From Alloascoidea africana (Eukaryota > Ascomycota > Alloascoideomycetes > Alloascoideales > Alloascoideaceae), in assembly GCA_030581615.1 (NCBI GenBank), contig JAKTTT010000014.1, forward strand, positions 1 through 64,000: 64,000 bases of DNA, read 5' to 3'. Of the stretch, positions 53,248 to 62,600 are shown one piece after another (the first letter of the stretch is position 1; each line of letters starts with the position of its first letter). Position numbers and translations under genes: made by a program. Below the pieces are notes generated by a model that was not told the origin of the DNA, did no database searches, and was given only the letters and a program-made list of their open reading frames with translations.

Positions 53248-53848
53248 CTCGGTAATTCCCAAGTAGTCTTTGTTGGATGGTGAAGCGAAGCAGAGACGAG
53301 AGAGGCTGCATGATGAGAATGGATGTCTAGAGGTGCTCAGTCAGAGAGTCACCATAACTGCGAATGGATTCCACGAGAACGATCAAACAGATCTGGCGAA
53401 TATAGTGTAGTTTATATTCGCCTCGGAGCATAATCATTGAGATGATTATACAAGCCGCGCGCGGTTTCGAAAGATGGAGATGATAAGACTACGCACAACT
53501 ACACAGAACGGAGTGGGAAAAGCCGAGCCAGTTTTCAGTTTCTCTTCTTTCTTCTATTTCTGTATCTCAGATGTAAAACTTTATTGACATTTTATTAGAA
53601 AGAGGATAAGCAAAAAAGACAGAAAAAAGAATACGGAAAATTTCCCAAGAGTGATGAATCAATCAATTACAACGGCTCTGTTGATAATCGTTAAACTAGC
53701 CGGATATCTACAACAGAACGAACACAAAATGCTCAAAGGTCGAGTTAGCCAACCAAGAACCGGGGAAAGTAAGGATGATGATGTGAACAGACTTGTACAT
53801 ACCGTTTTGGTCGTTTCTTTCTTTCTATTTGAGCTTCGGACTCCAAGT
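53248..53848. other. Intergenic, VPS33 promoter / COX9 3' end
   Basis: About 600 bases with an AT-rich block near 53570-53640. No gene beyond the COX9 flank. Confidence 0.45.
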
Positions 53849-54176
53849 TTAGTTTTCCTTCTGGTTTGCAGCGTACCATGCTTCTCTTCTGGCAACCATG
53901 GGCTTGTGGAATCCGTACCACCAGGCACTTCCAGCGGACAAACCGAGAGCTATAGGGATATCGCGTGTTAATTGCAGTTGTGACTAGACATGTACTGGGG
54001 GTGCCTCGGACCACACATACTCAGAGCTACAAGACGGGGACAGTTAGTACCGCACACAAACCACGCAAGCAACGCAGGCAACGCAGGCCACATGGCTGCC
54101 AGCACAGACACATACCGACAGAGATGTCGATGAGAATTCTTCGCTTGATGATTCCTTGGATGGGAGCAATGGGCAT
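53849..54176 (-). CDS. COX9: Cytochrome c oxidase subunit VIIa (Cox9), with microexon
   Basis: Exon 1 (54116-54176, MPIAPIQGIIKRRILIDISV), a 6-nt exon (54021-54026, CTCTGA) and exon 3 (53849-53949) give 55 residues: one transmembrane helix of complex IV in the inner membrane. The frame matches yeast Cox9 (IAPITGTIKRR..., WWWGFH). Intron 1 (89 nt) is GTATGT, TACTAAC, CTTGTAG; intron 2 (71 nt) is GTATGT, ATTAAC, CTATAG. With the microexon the RR-to-WW.GFH span is 26 residues, equal to S. cerevisiae; skipping it gives 24, also in frame, so both forms are possible. There is no cleavable presequence, as in yeast Cox9. The gene is head-to-head with COX8. Confidence 0.85.
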
Positions 54177-54416
54177 TGTTGAGATCGAGATCGGGGTGGA
54201 GAGAGAGAAGAATCCGCGGGCTGGCGCTTTTTTGCTGGCGTGGGCCCACACGCCGTGCCCAGATTTACGCGCGGACACCGCGGCCAGCCAATCAGCGCGC
54301 GGCAGTTCGCGAAAGTAAGGCCACCTCTGCGCCACGTGACCTCCGTCCAACTGGCGGGTATTTCTGGAGCGTCTCTTCTTCTCCACCATCCAGCACTTTT
54401 TGCACTTTCCACCCCA
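54177..54416. promoter_or_regulatory. Shared COX9/COX8 promoter with CCAAT and CACGTG sites
   Basis: In 240 GC-rich bases between two complex IV genes lie CCAATCA (54288-54294), the Hap2/3/4/5 site, and GCCACGTGAC (54331-54340), a Cbf1-type E-box. Both are typical of respiratory gene promoters, and one set may drive both genes. Confidence 0.7.
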
Positions 54417-54900
54417 ATGCTAGCCAGAAGAGCCCTTGCCAACGTTTCCTCGAAGACCTCCGCCAGGTCGTTTGCGTCGTCTGCCCTCAGACCCGCCCAC
54501 TTCCACGAGGGCACCTACTCCAACCTGCCTTTCAAGGTGCACAAGAGAAAGATCCCTTACTGGATCATCCACTTTGGCTACTGCGGTACGTAACTGCCAA
54601 TTCCCGCTCTTTTTCCCCTTTTTTTTTCCGGCATTACTTTGGCACATTTTCCTGCTTTTTTTGCCCGTTTTTGTTCTTTTTGTTTGCTCAAGAATGCCCA
54701 TGCCAGGTCTGAAATCATCAGGCCATGTCCAGGCAAGGCTGTATTGTTATATTAAGGTTTTTTAGTTTGCTTTTCGCTCGCGTCAAGTCAAAAATTCTAA
54801 CTACTTAATGATGACGCTTGTCTCATTCTTTAAATGTTGTATAGGTCTCGGATTTGGCATCCCGTTCTTTGCCGCTTGGTGGCAGATTAGAAAGTCATAA
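54417..54900 (+). CDS. COX8: Cytochrome c oxidase subunit VIIc (Cox8)
   Basis: Exon 1 (54417-54585) and exon 2 (54845-54900) give 74 residues. A basic, Ser/Ala-rich presequence (MLARRALANVSSKTSARSF) precedes the mature part: HFHEGTYSNLPFKVHKRKIPY, then a single membrane helix (FGIPFFAAWWQ) and the short tail RKS. This matches yeast Cox8 (HFKDGVYENIPFKVKGRKTPY). It is a peripheral-helix subunit of complex IV. The intron is long for this window (259 nt, GTACGT, TATAG) and falls within the HFGYCGLGFG turn. Divergent neighbour of COX9. Confidence 0.9.
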
Positions 54901-55615
54901 GATTGATTGACTCAACAGAACAGAACAGAACAGAACACAGAAAGAAAAAACTAATTTACCTGGGGACTTGTTATGAAATGAAAATTTTTTTATTATTATG
55001 AACTATTGCTCTTCTGGAAAGGTTCAGCAAGCAATCCGAATATCAAGTTAAGAAAACACAATGCCTCCCCATGTTTTTTGTTTTCGTTTTCGTTTTTGTC
55101 CTCCCTCTTGTAATACTCTAGGTGTTTTAGGCTAATCAGATAAATATTCACTACTTTACTCTCGCTTTATAGTATGTACCGGTAACGGTAACGGTCCACT
55201 TCAAGCTCGACCTCGACCTCGACCTTGGTCTCGATCTCGATCTCGATCTGTTTAGAGCCAATCTCATTGGCCATGCCCGTTCTGTTCCGGTTTCCTACGG
55301 GATCGGACGATAAGATCCTCCTCCATCCCCGCTCCCCTGTGTCCTCAGCACCGTCTCACTCCAAGACCGTGCAATCAGTCCGTACGAAACAGACCCCGGC
55401 CAGGGCCCGTCTCTGGACTCTGGACTCCCTCCGGCCGCGGTCGAGGCGAGCTGCCCAGGGCATAAAAGCCCGGATGCGTCCAGTTCCAAACACCCTCCAC
55501 CCTTTTTTTCGCTCCTCCTCCTCCTTGTGCCTATATAGCCCTCCGGTGACTCAGACTCAGACTCTTCCTCTTCTTCTTCCTTTGCACTGTATTTCCTTTC
55601 TGCATTTTCGGAATC
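54901..55615. other. IDP1 promoter region with a CTCGAC/CTCGAT run
   Basis: About 700 bases. It includes a hexanucleotide run of ctcgac/ctcgat units (about 55204-55249), gaacagaacagaacagaac near 54920, and a GC-rich stretch near 55380-55450. The open frame at 55225-55638 lacks protein features. Confidence 0.5.
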
Positions 55616-57003
55616 ATGTCTTTGAGAGCCGCACTTAGATACCGTTCAATTGTTTCGCGAAACGTCTCTGCCAGATGCTGTAAGTCCGGAAAATCGCAAT
55701 CCCAGCTCATCTGCTACATTTAAGTACTGACATATTAACCCATACTTTTTTTCCAGTTTCGTCCTCTGCTTTCAGTCTGGACAAAATCAAGGTGAAAACC
55801 CCGATAGTGGAGTTGGACGGAGACGAAATGACCAGAATCATCTGGCAGGTCATCAAGGATAAGCTTATCCACCCTTACCTTGACGTTGACCTCAAGTACT
55901 ACGATCTCAGTATCCAATCTAGAGATGCAACCAAGGACCAAATCACAATTGATGCGGCAGAGGCGATTAAAAAGTACGGTGTCGGTGTCAAATGTGCCAC
56001 CATCACTCCAGATGAAGCCCGTGTTGAGGAATTTGGACTTGAAAAGATGTGGCTCTCGCCAAACGGAACGATCCGAAACATTTTGGGAGGCACCGTTTTC
56101 AGAGAACCAATTGTGATTCCACGTATTCCTCGCCTTGTGCCTGGATGGGAAAAGCCAATCATTATCGGCAGACACGCCCATGGTGATCAATACAAGGCGA
56201 CTGATCTCGTTGTGCCAGGTGCCGGGAAATTGGAGCTTGTGTTCCATCCCGAAGGAGAAGGAGCAACTCCACAGCGCCTCAAAGTGTTTGACTATCCTCC
56301 ATCCGGAGGCGTGGCTTTGGCAATGTACAACACGGACGAATCCATTCGAGGGTTTGCACATTCGTCTTTCAAACTTGCTTTGAACAAGGGTCTAAATCTG
56401 TTTTTGTCGACGAAAAATACAATTTTGAAAAAATATGATGGCCGATTCAAAGACATTTTCCAAGAGATTTACGATGCAGAATACAAGGCTGCATTTGAAG
56501 CCAAGGACATTTGGTACGAACATAGGTTGATTGACGATATGGTTGCACAGATGGTCAAGTCCAAAGGTGGATTCATCATGGCGTTGAAAAACTACGATGG
56601 TGATGTTCAATCGGACATTGTGGCACAGGGATTTGGATCTCTGGGACTCATGACCTCTGTTCTAATCACCCCGGATGGCAAAGCGTTTGAGTCCGAGGCT
56701 GCGCATGGAACAGTGACGAGACATTTTAGACAGCATCAAAAGGGCAATGAAACCTCTACAAACTCGATTGCGTCGATTTTCGCCTGGACCAGGGGGATTC
56801 AACAACGTGGTAAGCTGGATGAGACTCCCGATGTGGTCCAATTTGCAGACCGGTTGGAAAAAGCAACTTTGGATACGGTACAAGAGGACGGTATAATGAC
56901 CAAGGATTTGGCATTGGCTTGTGGTAGAACCGATCGAGAATCATATGTCACCACGATCGAGTTTTTGGATGCTGTTGAAAAAAGATTGGAGAATACGGCC
57001 TAA
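55616..57003 (+). CDS. IDP1: Mitochondrial NADP-dependent isocitrate dehydrogenase
   Basis: Exon 1 (55616-55679) and exon 2 (55757-57003) give 436 residues. Exon 1 encodes an Arg/Ser presequence ([20 protein letters not shown]); the enzyme proper begins with [19 protein letters not shown]. Substrate and metal sites include [17 protein letters not shown], the [22 protein letters not shown] strand and the NADP-loop [16 protein letters not shown]. It converts isocitrate to 2-oxoglutarate and makes matrix NADPH. The 77-nt intron (GTAAGT, ATTAAC branch, TTCCAG) divides the presequence. The presence of the presequence makes this Idp1 rather than cytosolic Idp2 or peroxisomal Idp3. Confidence 0.95.
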
Positions 57004-57094
57004 ATGGAATAGAAACGTGTTGTTGTAGCTCTATAAAAAAAAAAAAAGTAAGGATGTGATAGACTTGTTGTCTCTTGACTATATATAAAGGTGT

Positions 57095-57617
57095 CTATTT
57101 CGTACTGTTTGCGGGCTGCTTAAGCTCATCCTCTTCACCGTGTTCTAGATATTGCCAAAGGGCTTGTAAGCAGTAATAAGTGCCAATTGCCATAGCCACG
57201 ACTTTGACGAATGGGCGTCCAAAGTTTCTGTAGATGAGGAGCTAGAGGAGAAAAAAAATACAAGGTTAAGAATATGAATATGAAGACCAGGAGGGTATTT
57301 GGTTTGATTCTTACATGTGGAGATATCTCTTTTGCCTGTACTTTTATCTCAGCTTCAGGAGGGATTCCTGAGTCCGCGGGAGATTCCACTTTGAACTGGT
57401 TCTGAACCGGTGGAGATGGTGGTGATACTTTGTCTTTTGTCCCCTGTGACGATGCTCCACCAGCACCAGCACCAGCACCAGCACCAGCGCCGGTGCTAGG
57501 ACCGGTCTGGTTAAACCGCACGCGTGTTACAGGTCGTGGCAAACATGCTAGGGCAATGTAGGATGATCTGAGAGCTGGGCGTGGCAGTACTTTTGTTCTG
57601 AAAAGGAGACCCGACAT
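57095..57617 (-). CDS. Small mitochondrial-type membrane protein, unknown
   Basis: Exon 1 (57315-57617) and exon 2 (57095-57241) give 149 residues from the ATG MSGLLFRTKVLPRPALRSS, a basic presequence-like start ending near RVRFNQT. A (Gly-Ala)n run, coded by a gctggt repeat, and a Pro/Ser linker follow. Exon 2 holds the likely single membrane helix (VKVVAMAIGTYYCLQALWQ) and an acidic tail. The 73-nt intron is GTAAGA with CTCTAG. I do not recognise the family. The same frame stays open for about 100 more codons upstream, with other ATGs (for example at about 57853), so the N-terminus is uncertain. Confidence 0.6.
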
Positions 57618-58333
57618 GCCAAGTGATTTTGTGCTTGTGAGGGAAGAAAGAAGATGGATGGTTGGGTTCTTCCCTGTTGACTTCAGAGATGTCAGAGATC
57701 CGCCAACTAAACCATCGGCCAGGAGGACCAAACCGGTTCCGAGCAAAAGTCTCTGGAAGATTTTTTCATCGTTTTCCGAGTACTTGAGTCCGTGTGCTAT
57801 ATGGTACATTCTGGTTTGCTCTACCATGGCCCGGCTCTTACGCAAAACCATGCCTGGTGCCCATGCCTGGGGCAGGACCACAGCGAACAATCGCACTACA
57901 TGAATCACAAGCACAATCACAGTCACAATCACAATCACCACTCGCCAAGAGCCTCAGGTGAATTCCAACCGAAGGCGAATTCGGTCCGAGTCCAGTTGCA
58001 ACGCCCTCTCCAGCTCGGATCGCACCCGGATCGCACGACCACCGCGGACGGCCAAAGCCAGCCAGAGCCAGCACCAGCACCAGCCCGCCAACACGGCCGC
58101 AGCCCGGAAACTACTCCAGCAGGCTCCCAGCAGGCCCCCAGCAGCAATTGGCCGTCTCCGGAGGCTTCCCGAGGCCTCCTTCGGCTTCCCGAGGCAGTGG
58201 CAGTCACGGCGGACCAGACGAGAAAGACAAAAAGGACAAAAAAGATGACCGCACAGCCCCAGCCGCAGGCTTTAAAAGGACGAGTGCCTCCATCTCTTTT
58301 TCCTCCACATCCACATATCACATCCACGCTGCA
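57618..58333. other. Divergent promoter, repetitive CA and CAGCC-rich sequence
   Basis: About 700 bases between the small membrane protein and the vWA gene. Contains (cacaat)n-like repeats at 57905-57940 and cagcaccagcaccag units near 58070. Long open frames on both strands reflect composition, and none has a domain. Confidence 0.5.
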
Positions 58334-59434
58334 ATGGGCTTTTTTTCTAGAAAGAACCGACAATCCACCGACTACAGCTCCTACAACTCCTACAGAGGCA
58401 TGCCTGCGCCGCCGCCCCAGCAGTATCCCCAGTATCCCCAGCAGTATCCGCCACAGGATCAGCACTACGGGTACGGCCCGCCAGGAGGCCCCCCTCCGAT
58501 CCCGGTCCACCCCAATCAACAACCGCAACTACAACAACAGCAGCAGCAACCGCAACAAGCGTACGGTCCGCCCGGAGGTAGCGGATCTCTGGAGATGAAG
58601 ATGCGCGAGGTGATCAAAAACATTACGATCCAAAACAACCTGCGCCAGGGGTTCTACCCCAGCGAGTACGTGCTCTCGACCATGATCAACTTGCAAGCAA
58701 CGGCGGCGAATCTGCAACCGTTGGGACAGAGATGGAGGATCACGGAGGACGAACTGGCCAGGTTGGGGACGCTGGCTCTCTACGACGTTGTTATCTTCAT
58801 TGACGATTCGGGCTCAATGCGTGGAGCAGAAGGAGGACGACGGATAGAGGATTTGAAAGAGATGCTGGCACACTCGATAGAAGCCCTGACGGCTCTGGAC
58901 CAGGACGGCGTGTCCATACGGCTCATGAACAACAACAACTCCGCGGACGGCATGAGGACCCCCGAGCAAGTCCGGGACTTTGTCAACGGCGTGAACTTCT
59001 ACGGCATGACGCCGCTGGGATCCAATTTGTACACCCGAGTGCTGGAGCCGATGGTCCTGCGGCCGGCAAAGGCAGGCCAGTTGACCAAGCCCGTGCTGGT
59101 GCTGACCATCACGGACGGCGAGCCCAGCGAGAGCCCTGACATTCTGCCACGCAGGATCCACGACACGATAAAGGCCCTGCAGCGAACGAAATACGGGCCC
59201 AACGCCGTGGCCTTCCAGTTCTGCCAGGTGGGCAACGACCAGCGTGCGCAGAGATATCTGGACCGGCTGGACAACGATCGCAAGGTGGGCAACTACGTGG
59301 ATTGCACGTCCTCGTTGGAGCTTGAGCAGGAACAGGTTGCCCGCTACGGCCGCCATCTGGACTTTTCGCACTGGATCATGAAGATGCTGCTGGGAGCCGT
59401 GGACCCTTCTTACGACCGCAAGGACGAGCACTAG
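58334..59434 (+). CDS. von Willebrand factor A-domain protein
   Basis: The 366-residue protein starts MGFFSRKNRQ, where Gly2 could be myristoylated, and runs through a Pro/Gln/Tyr-rich region (~20-80). A vWA domain (~148-345) holds the metal-ion site DDSGSM (DxSxS at 157-161), the later threonine of YGMTPLGSNL, and the aspartate of TITDGEPSES, so the MIDAS is complete. Similar proteins are common in filamentous fungi and some yeasts but have no assigned role. Copine-like C2 domains are absent. Start is the first ATG after the stop-rich leader; upstream ATGs exist in frame but give low-complexity sequence. Confidence 0.8.
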   Translation: MGFFSRKNRQSTDYSSYNSYRGMPAPPPQQYPQYPQQYPPQDQHYGYGPPGGPPPIPVHPNQQPQLQQQQQQPQQAYGPPGGSGSLEMKMREVIKNITIQNNLRQGFYPSEYVLSTMINLQATAANLQPLGQRWRITEDELARLGTLALYDVVIFIDDSGSMRGAEGGRRIEDLKEMLAHSIEALTALDQDGVSIRLMNNNNSADGMRTPEQVRDFVNGVNFYGMTPLGSNLYTRVLEPMVLRPAKAGQLTKPVLVLTITDGEPSESPDILPRRIHDTIKALQRTKYGPNAVAFQFCQVGNDQRAQRYLDRLDNDRKVGNYVDCTSSLELEQEQVARYGRHLDFSHWIMKMLLGAVDPSYDRKDEH

Positions 59435-59639
59435 CTTGAGCTTTTGTACTCCTGTAGCACATAGCCCTAAAAAATAATAATAAAAAAAAAGATTGGCGAA
59501 ACAACTAAAATGAAAAGGGTGTCCGATAGCTCCTTCTCCGGCGGGCCCTGAGCTTTGTGATCACCACCGCGGGGAAATCGGCCGCCCGAAAAGCCCGGCC
59601 CAGCAATCCAGATATAAGTTAGCCTCCAGCCCACACCAG
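59435..59639. other. Short promoter of the ABC transporter
   Basis: About 200 bases between the vWA stop and the pump's ATG. A caccgcgggg stretch near 59566 faintly resembles a drug-response element (CCGCGG core). A TATA-like gatataag lies at about 59610. Confidence 0.4.
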
Positions 59640-62600
59640 ATGGAAGTCAAGTCGCACCACCATCGGAAAAACATGCCAGACGACTCCAAGAAACAGGACT
59701 TTGAGCTCGAGCAAGACAGTCGATCGCTGGAAGCCATGGCCAGAGACGACTCGCGCTCGTCGGAGCACCGGCAGGAGCTCATTCGCATCACCTCCCAGCC
59801 CGGCGGCGATGCCCTGCGCCGGCTCGCCTCGCTGTCCCGCGCCCTGTCGACCCACACGGCCCGCGATGCCCCCGTCAACATCGATCCGAACGACTTTGAC
59901 CTGAACCTGATTCTCCGTGCCATCGTCCACCGCCAGGACCACGACCAGATCCACGCCCGCTACTCCGGAATTTACTGGCGCGGTCTCGCGAGCTACGGCG
60001 TCGATTCGACCCTTGCCAGCTTTGCACCCAGCGTCGGGGCCCTGGCGGAGGCCGCTAAATTCTGGAATTGGCCCGCCGCCGTTAACTCCTTGAGACACCC
60101 CAAGCCCCTGCGCAAAATCATACGGGACGTGAACGGCCTTCTTCGCAAGGGCGAAATGCTGCTTGTCCTGGGCCGGCCAGGGGCCGGATGCTCAACTCTG
60201 CTGAAAAGCCTGGCTGGTGAAGTTGACCAGTTGGCCAAAGTCGAGGGAAACGTTTATTTTGACGGTCTTCCGCAAAAAGACATGCTGAGAGAGTTTAAAG
60301 GCGACGTCATTTATAACCCAGAGTGTAAGTACTCTCTATACTAGCAAATTGTCATTATAAGCCAATTCAACTGATCTAACGTTTTGGCAGTGGATGTTCA
60401 CTTCCCACATTTGACTGTGGATGAAACTCTCAAGTTTGCAATTGCCTGTAGAACACCCGAAAAAAGAATCGCTAATGTATCTCGCACAAAGTATATCGAG
60501 GCAGTGAGAGACATTTTGGGTACAGTGTTTGGTTTACAACATACCTACAATACTAAAGTCGGTAATGATTTTGTCCGTGGTGTCTCTGGAGGTGAGCGCA
60601 AGAGAGTTTCTATTGCTGAAGCTTTGGCATCAAGAGCCTCCATTTACTGCTGGGATAACGCCACTAGAGGCCTGGATGCAAGCACCGCTCTTGAATATAC
60701 CCGTGCGATCCGCACGTCCACAAACCTGTTGAACAATGTGGCCATAGTGGCTATTTATCAAGCGGGAGAAAACATTTATGAAACTTTTGATAAAGTCACT
60801 GTAATGTACGCGGGGAGACAAGTTTTCTTTGGATCAGTTACCAGAGCAAAAGCCTATTTTGAAGAGATGGGTTATGAGTGTTTGCCCCGACAGTCAACTG
60901 CTGAGTTTCTAACCTCAGTTACAGATCCAAATGGAAGATTTGTGAAATCCGGTTACGAATCAAAAGTCCCTAAAACCCCCGATGAATTTGTGGATTATTG
61001 GCGCTCGAGTCCCGATTATACACACTTGATTGCGGATATTGAAAATTATGAAACAGAGTGTAATGCTCAACATACCTATGACAAGTTTAAATCTTCCGTT
61101 CAACAGGAGAAAATGAAAAGAAGTAGGCAAAAATCAAGGTATAATCTCACTTTTTCTTCCCAATTGGCGCTTTGCATCAAAAGAGGTTTCCAGAGAACTA
61201 TTAACGATAGAGCATATGCAATTACCGATACAGCAGCCTCAATTATCCAGGCCCTAATTGTGGGATCTCTTTTCTACAATACTCCACAATCCACCGTTGG
61301 TGCCTATTCCCGTGGTGGTGTTCTTATGTTTGCACTAATCTACTTTTGTATCTCCTCTTTGGCCCAAATCTCCCATGATTTCGAACACAGGCCAATCCTG
61401 TTGAAACAAAAATCTTACCAATTTTATCATCCTGCAGCTGAAGAATTGGCCTCAATTCTATGTGACATCCCACTAAGACTCTTCTCAATGGCCTGTTTCT
61501 CCATAATCATGTATTTTTTGGTCGATTTGAAATTGGGTGCAGGTGTTTTTTTCATCTTTTATGCCTCTATCGTACTCTCCTCTTTGACAATGTCCTCCTA
61601 TTTCAAAATGATTTCCGCTCTTTGTCCTACCGTTGCCGCTGCAAACTCAATCTCGGGTATTGTTGTGCTTGGTGCAAACATTTACACAGGCTATGTGATG
61701 CAACGACCAGATATGCATCCTTGGTTTAAATGGATCTCGTATCTGAATCCGCTTTTTTACATGTTTGAAAACCTCATGTCAAACGAATTCCATGGTCGTA
61801 AAATCGCTTGTGGATCTACACTCGTGCCTTCTGGTCCAGGATACGAATCAGTCTTGCAAGAAAACCAGGTGTGTCCTTATGTGGGTGCAGAAGGAACAAT
61901 TGTTAATGGTGACTCTTACTTGAGATTGCAGTACACTTACAGGTACTCACACATTGGTCGTAATTTCGGTATCACTATTGGGTTTATGGTTTTCTTCATT
62001 ACCGTGGCCGTTATTGCAACAGAATATATACGACCGATTGCTGGAGGTGGTGATAAGCTCATGTTTAGAAGAGGTCACATACCCGATGAATTCAAAAGAT
62101 CAAACCAGCACACAGTGAGTACAGATGATGATAATGATGATGATGATACCATTAAGAAAGATATTGAAAAGCAAGCCAGTGGTGGAGATAACGTGGAGGG
62201 CAAAGTAGCAGGTGGTGAAGAACTCCGAAACATTTTTAAAGAGGCGGATTTGGCAGGTACTGATGTTTTCTCTTGGCAACATGTCAACTATACGATTCCA
62301 ATTAAAAGAGACACAAGACAGTTACTCGATGATGTCCAAGGATATGTCAAACCGGGCACTTTGACCGCGTTGATGGGTGAATCTGGTGCCGGGAAAACAA
62401 CTCTTTTGAATGTTCTTTCCCAACGTATTCATTTTGGTGTAATAACTGGTGACATGTTGGTAAATGGACACAAAATCGACGAATCTTTCCAGAGAAGAAC
62501 AGGCTATGTGCAACAACAAGATTTACACATTGCAGAGCTAACCGTACGAGAATCCCTCCAGTTCTCGGCAAAGTTACGACAACCCGCCAGTGTTCCATTA

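Noticed and set aside
55225-55638. 137-codon frame upstream of IDP1
   Set aside because: Runs through a hexanucleotide repeat and the IDP1 5' region; composition-driven, no features.
55735-56361. 208-codon minus-strand frame opposite IDP1
   Set aside because: Antisense shadow of a highly conserved enzyme; no domain of its own.
57618-57860. Resemblance of the upstream frame to DUF423/TMEM256 membrane proteins
   Set aside because: Only a loose hydrophobic pattern; the expected N-terminal GAFGAHGL motif is not found nearby.
57792-58598. 268-codon plus-strand frame and opposing 197-codon frame
   Set aside because: Low-complexity His/Gln/Pro/Arg products from CA and CAG repeats; the real vWA frame overlaps the end of it.
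59561-60098. Minus-strand frames opposite the ABC transporter exon 1
   Set aside because: Shadow of a GC-rich coding exon; the plus strand has clear NBD motifs.
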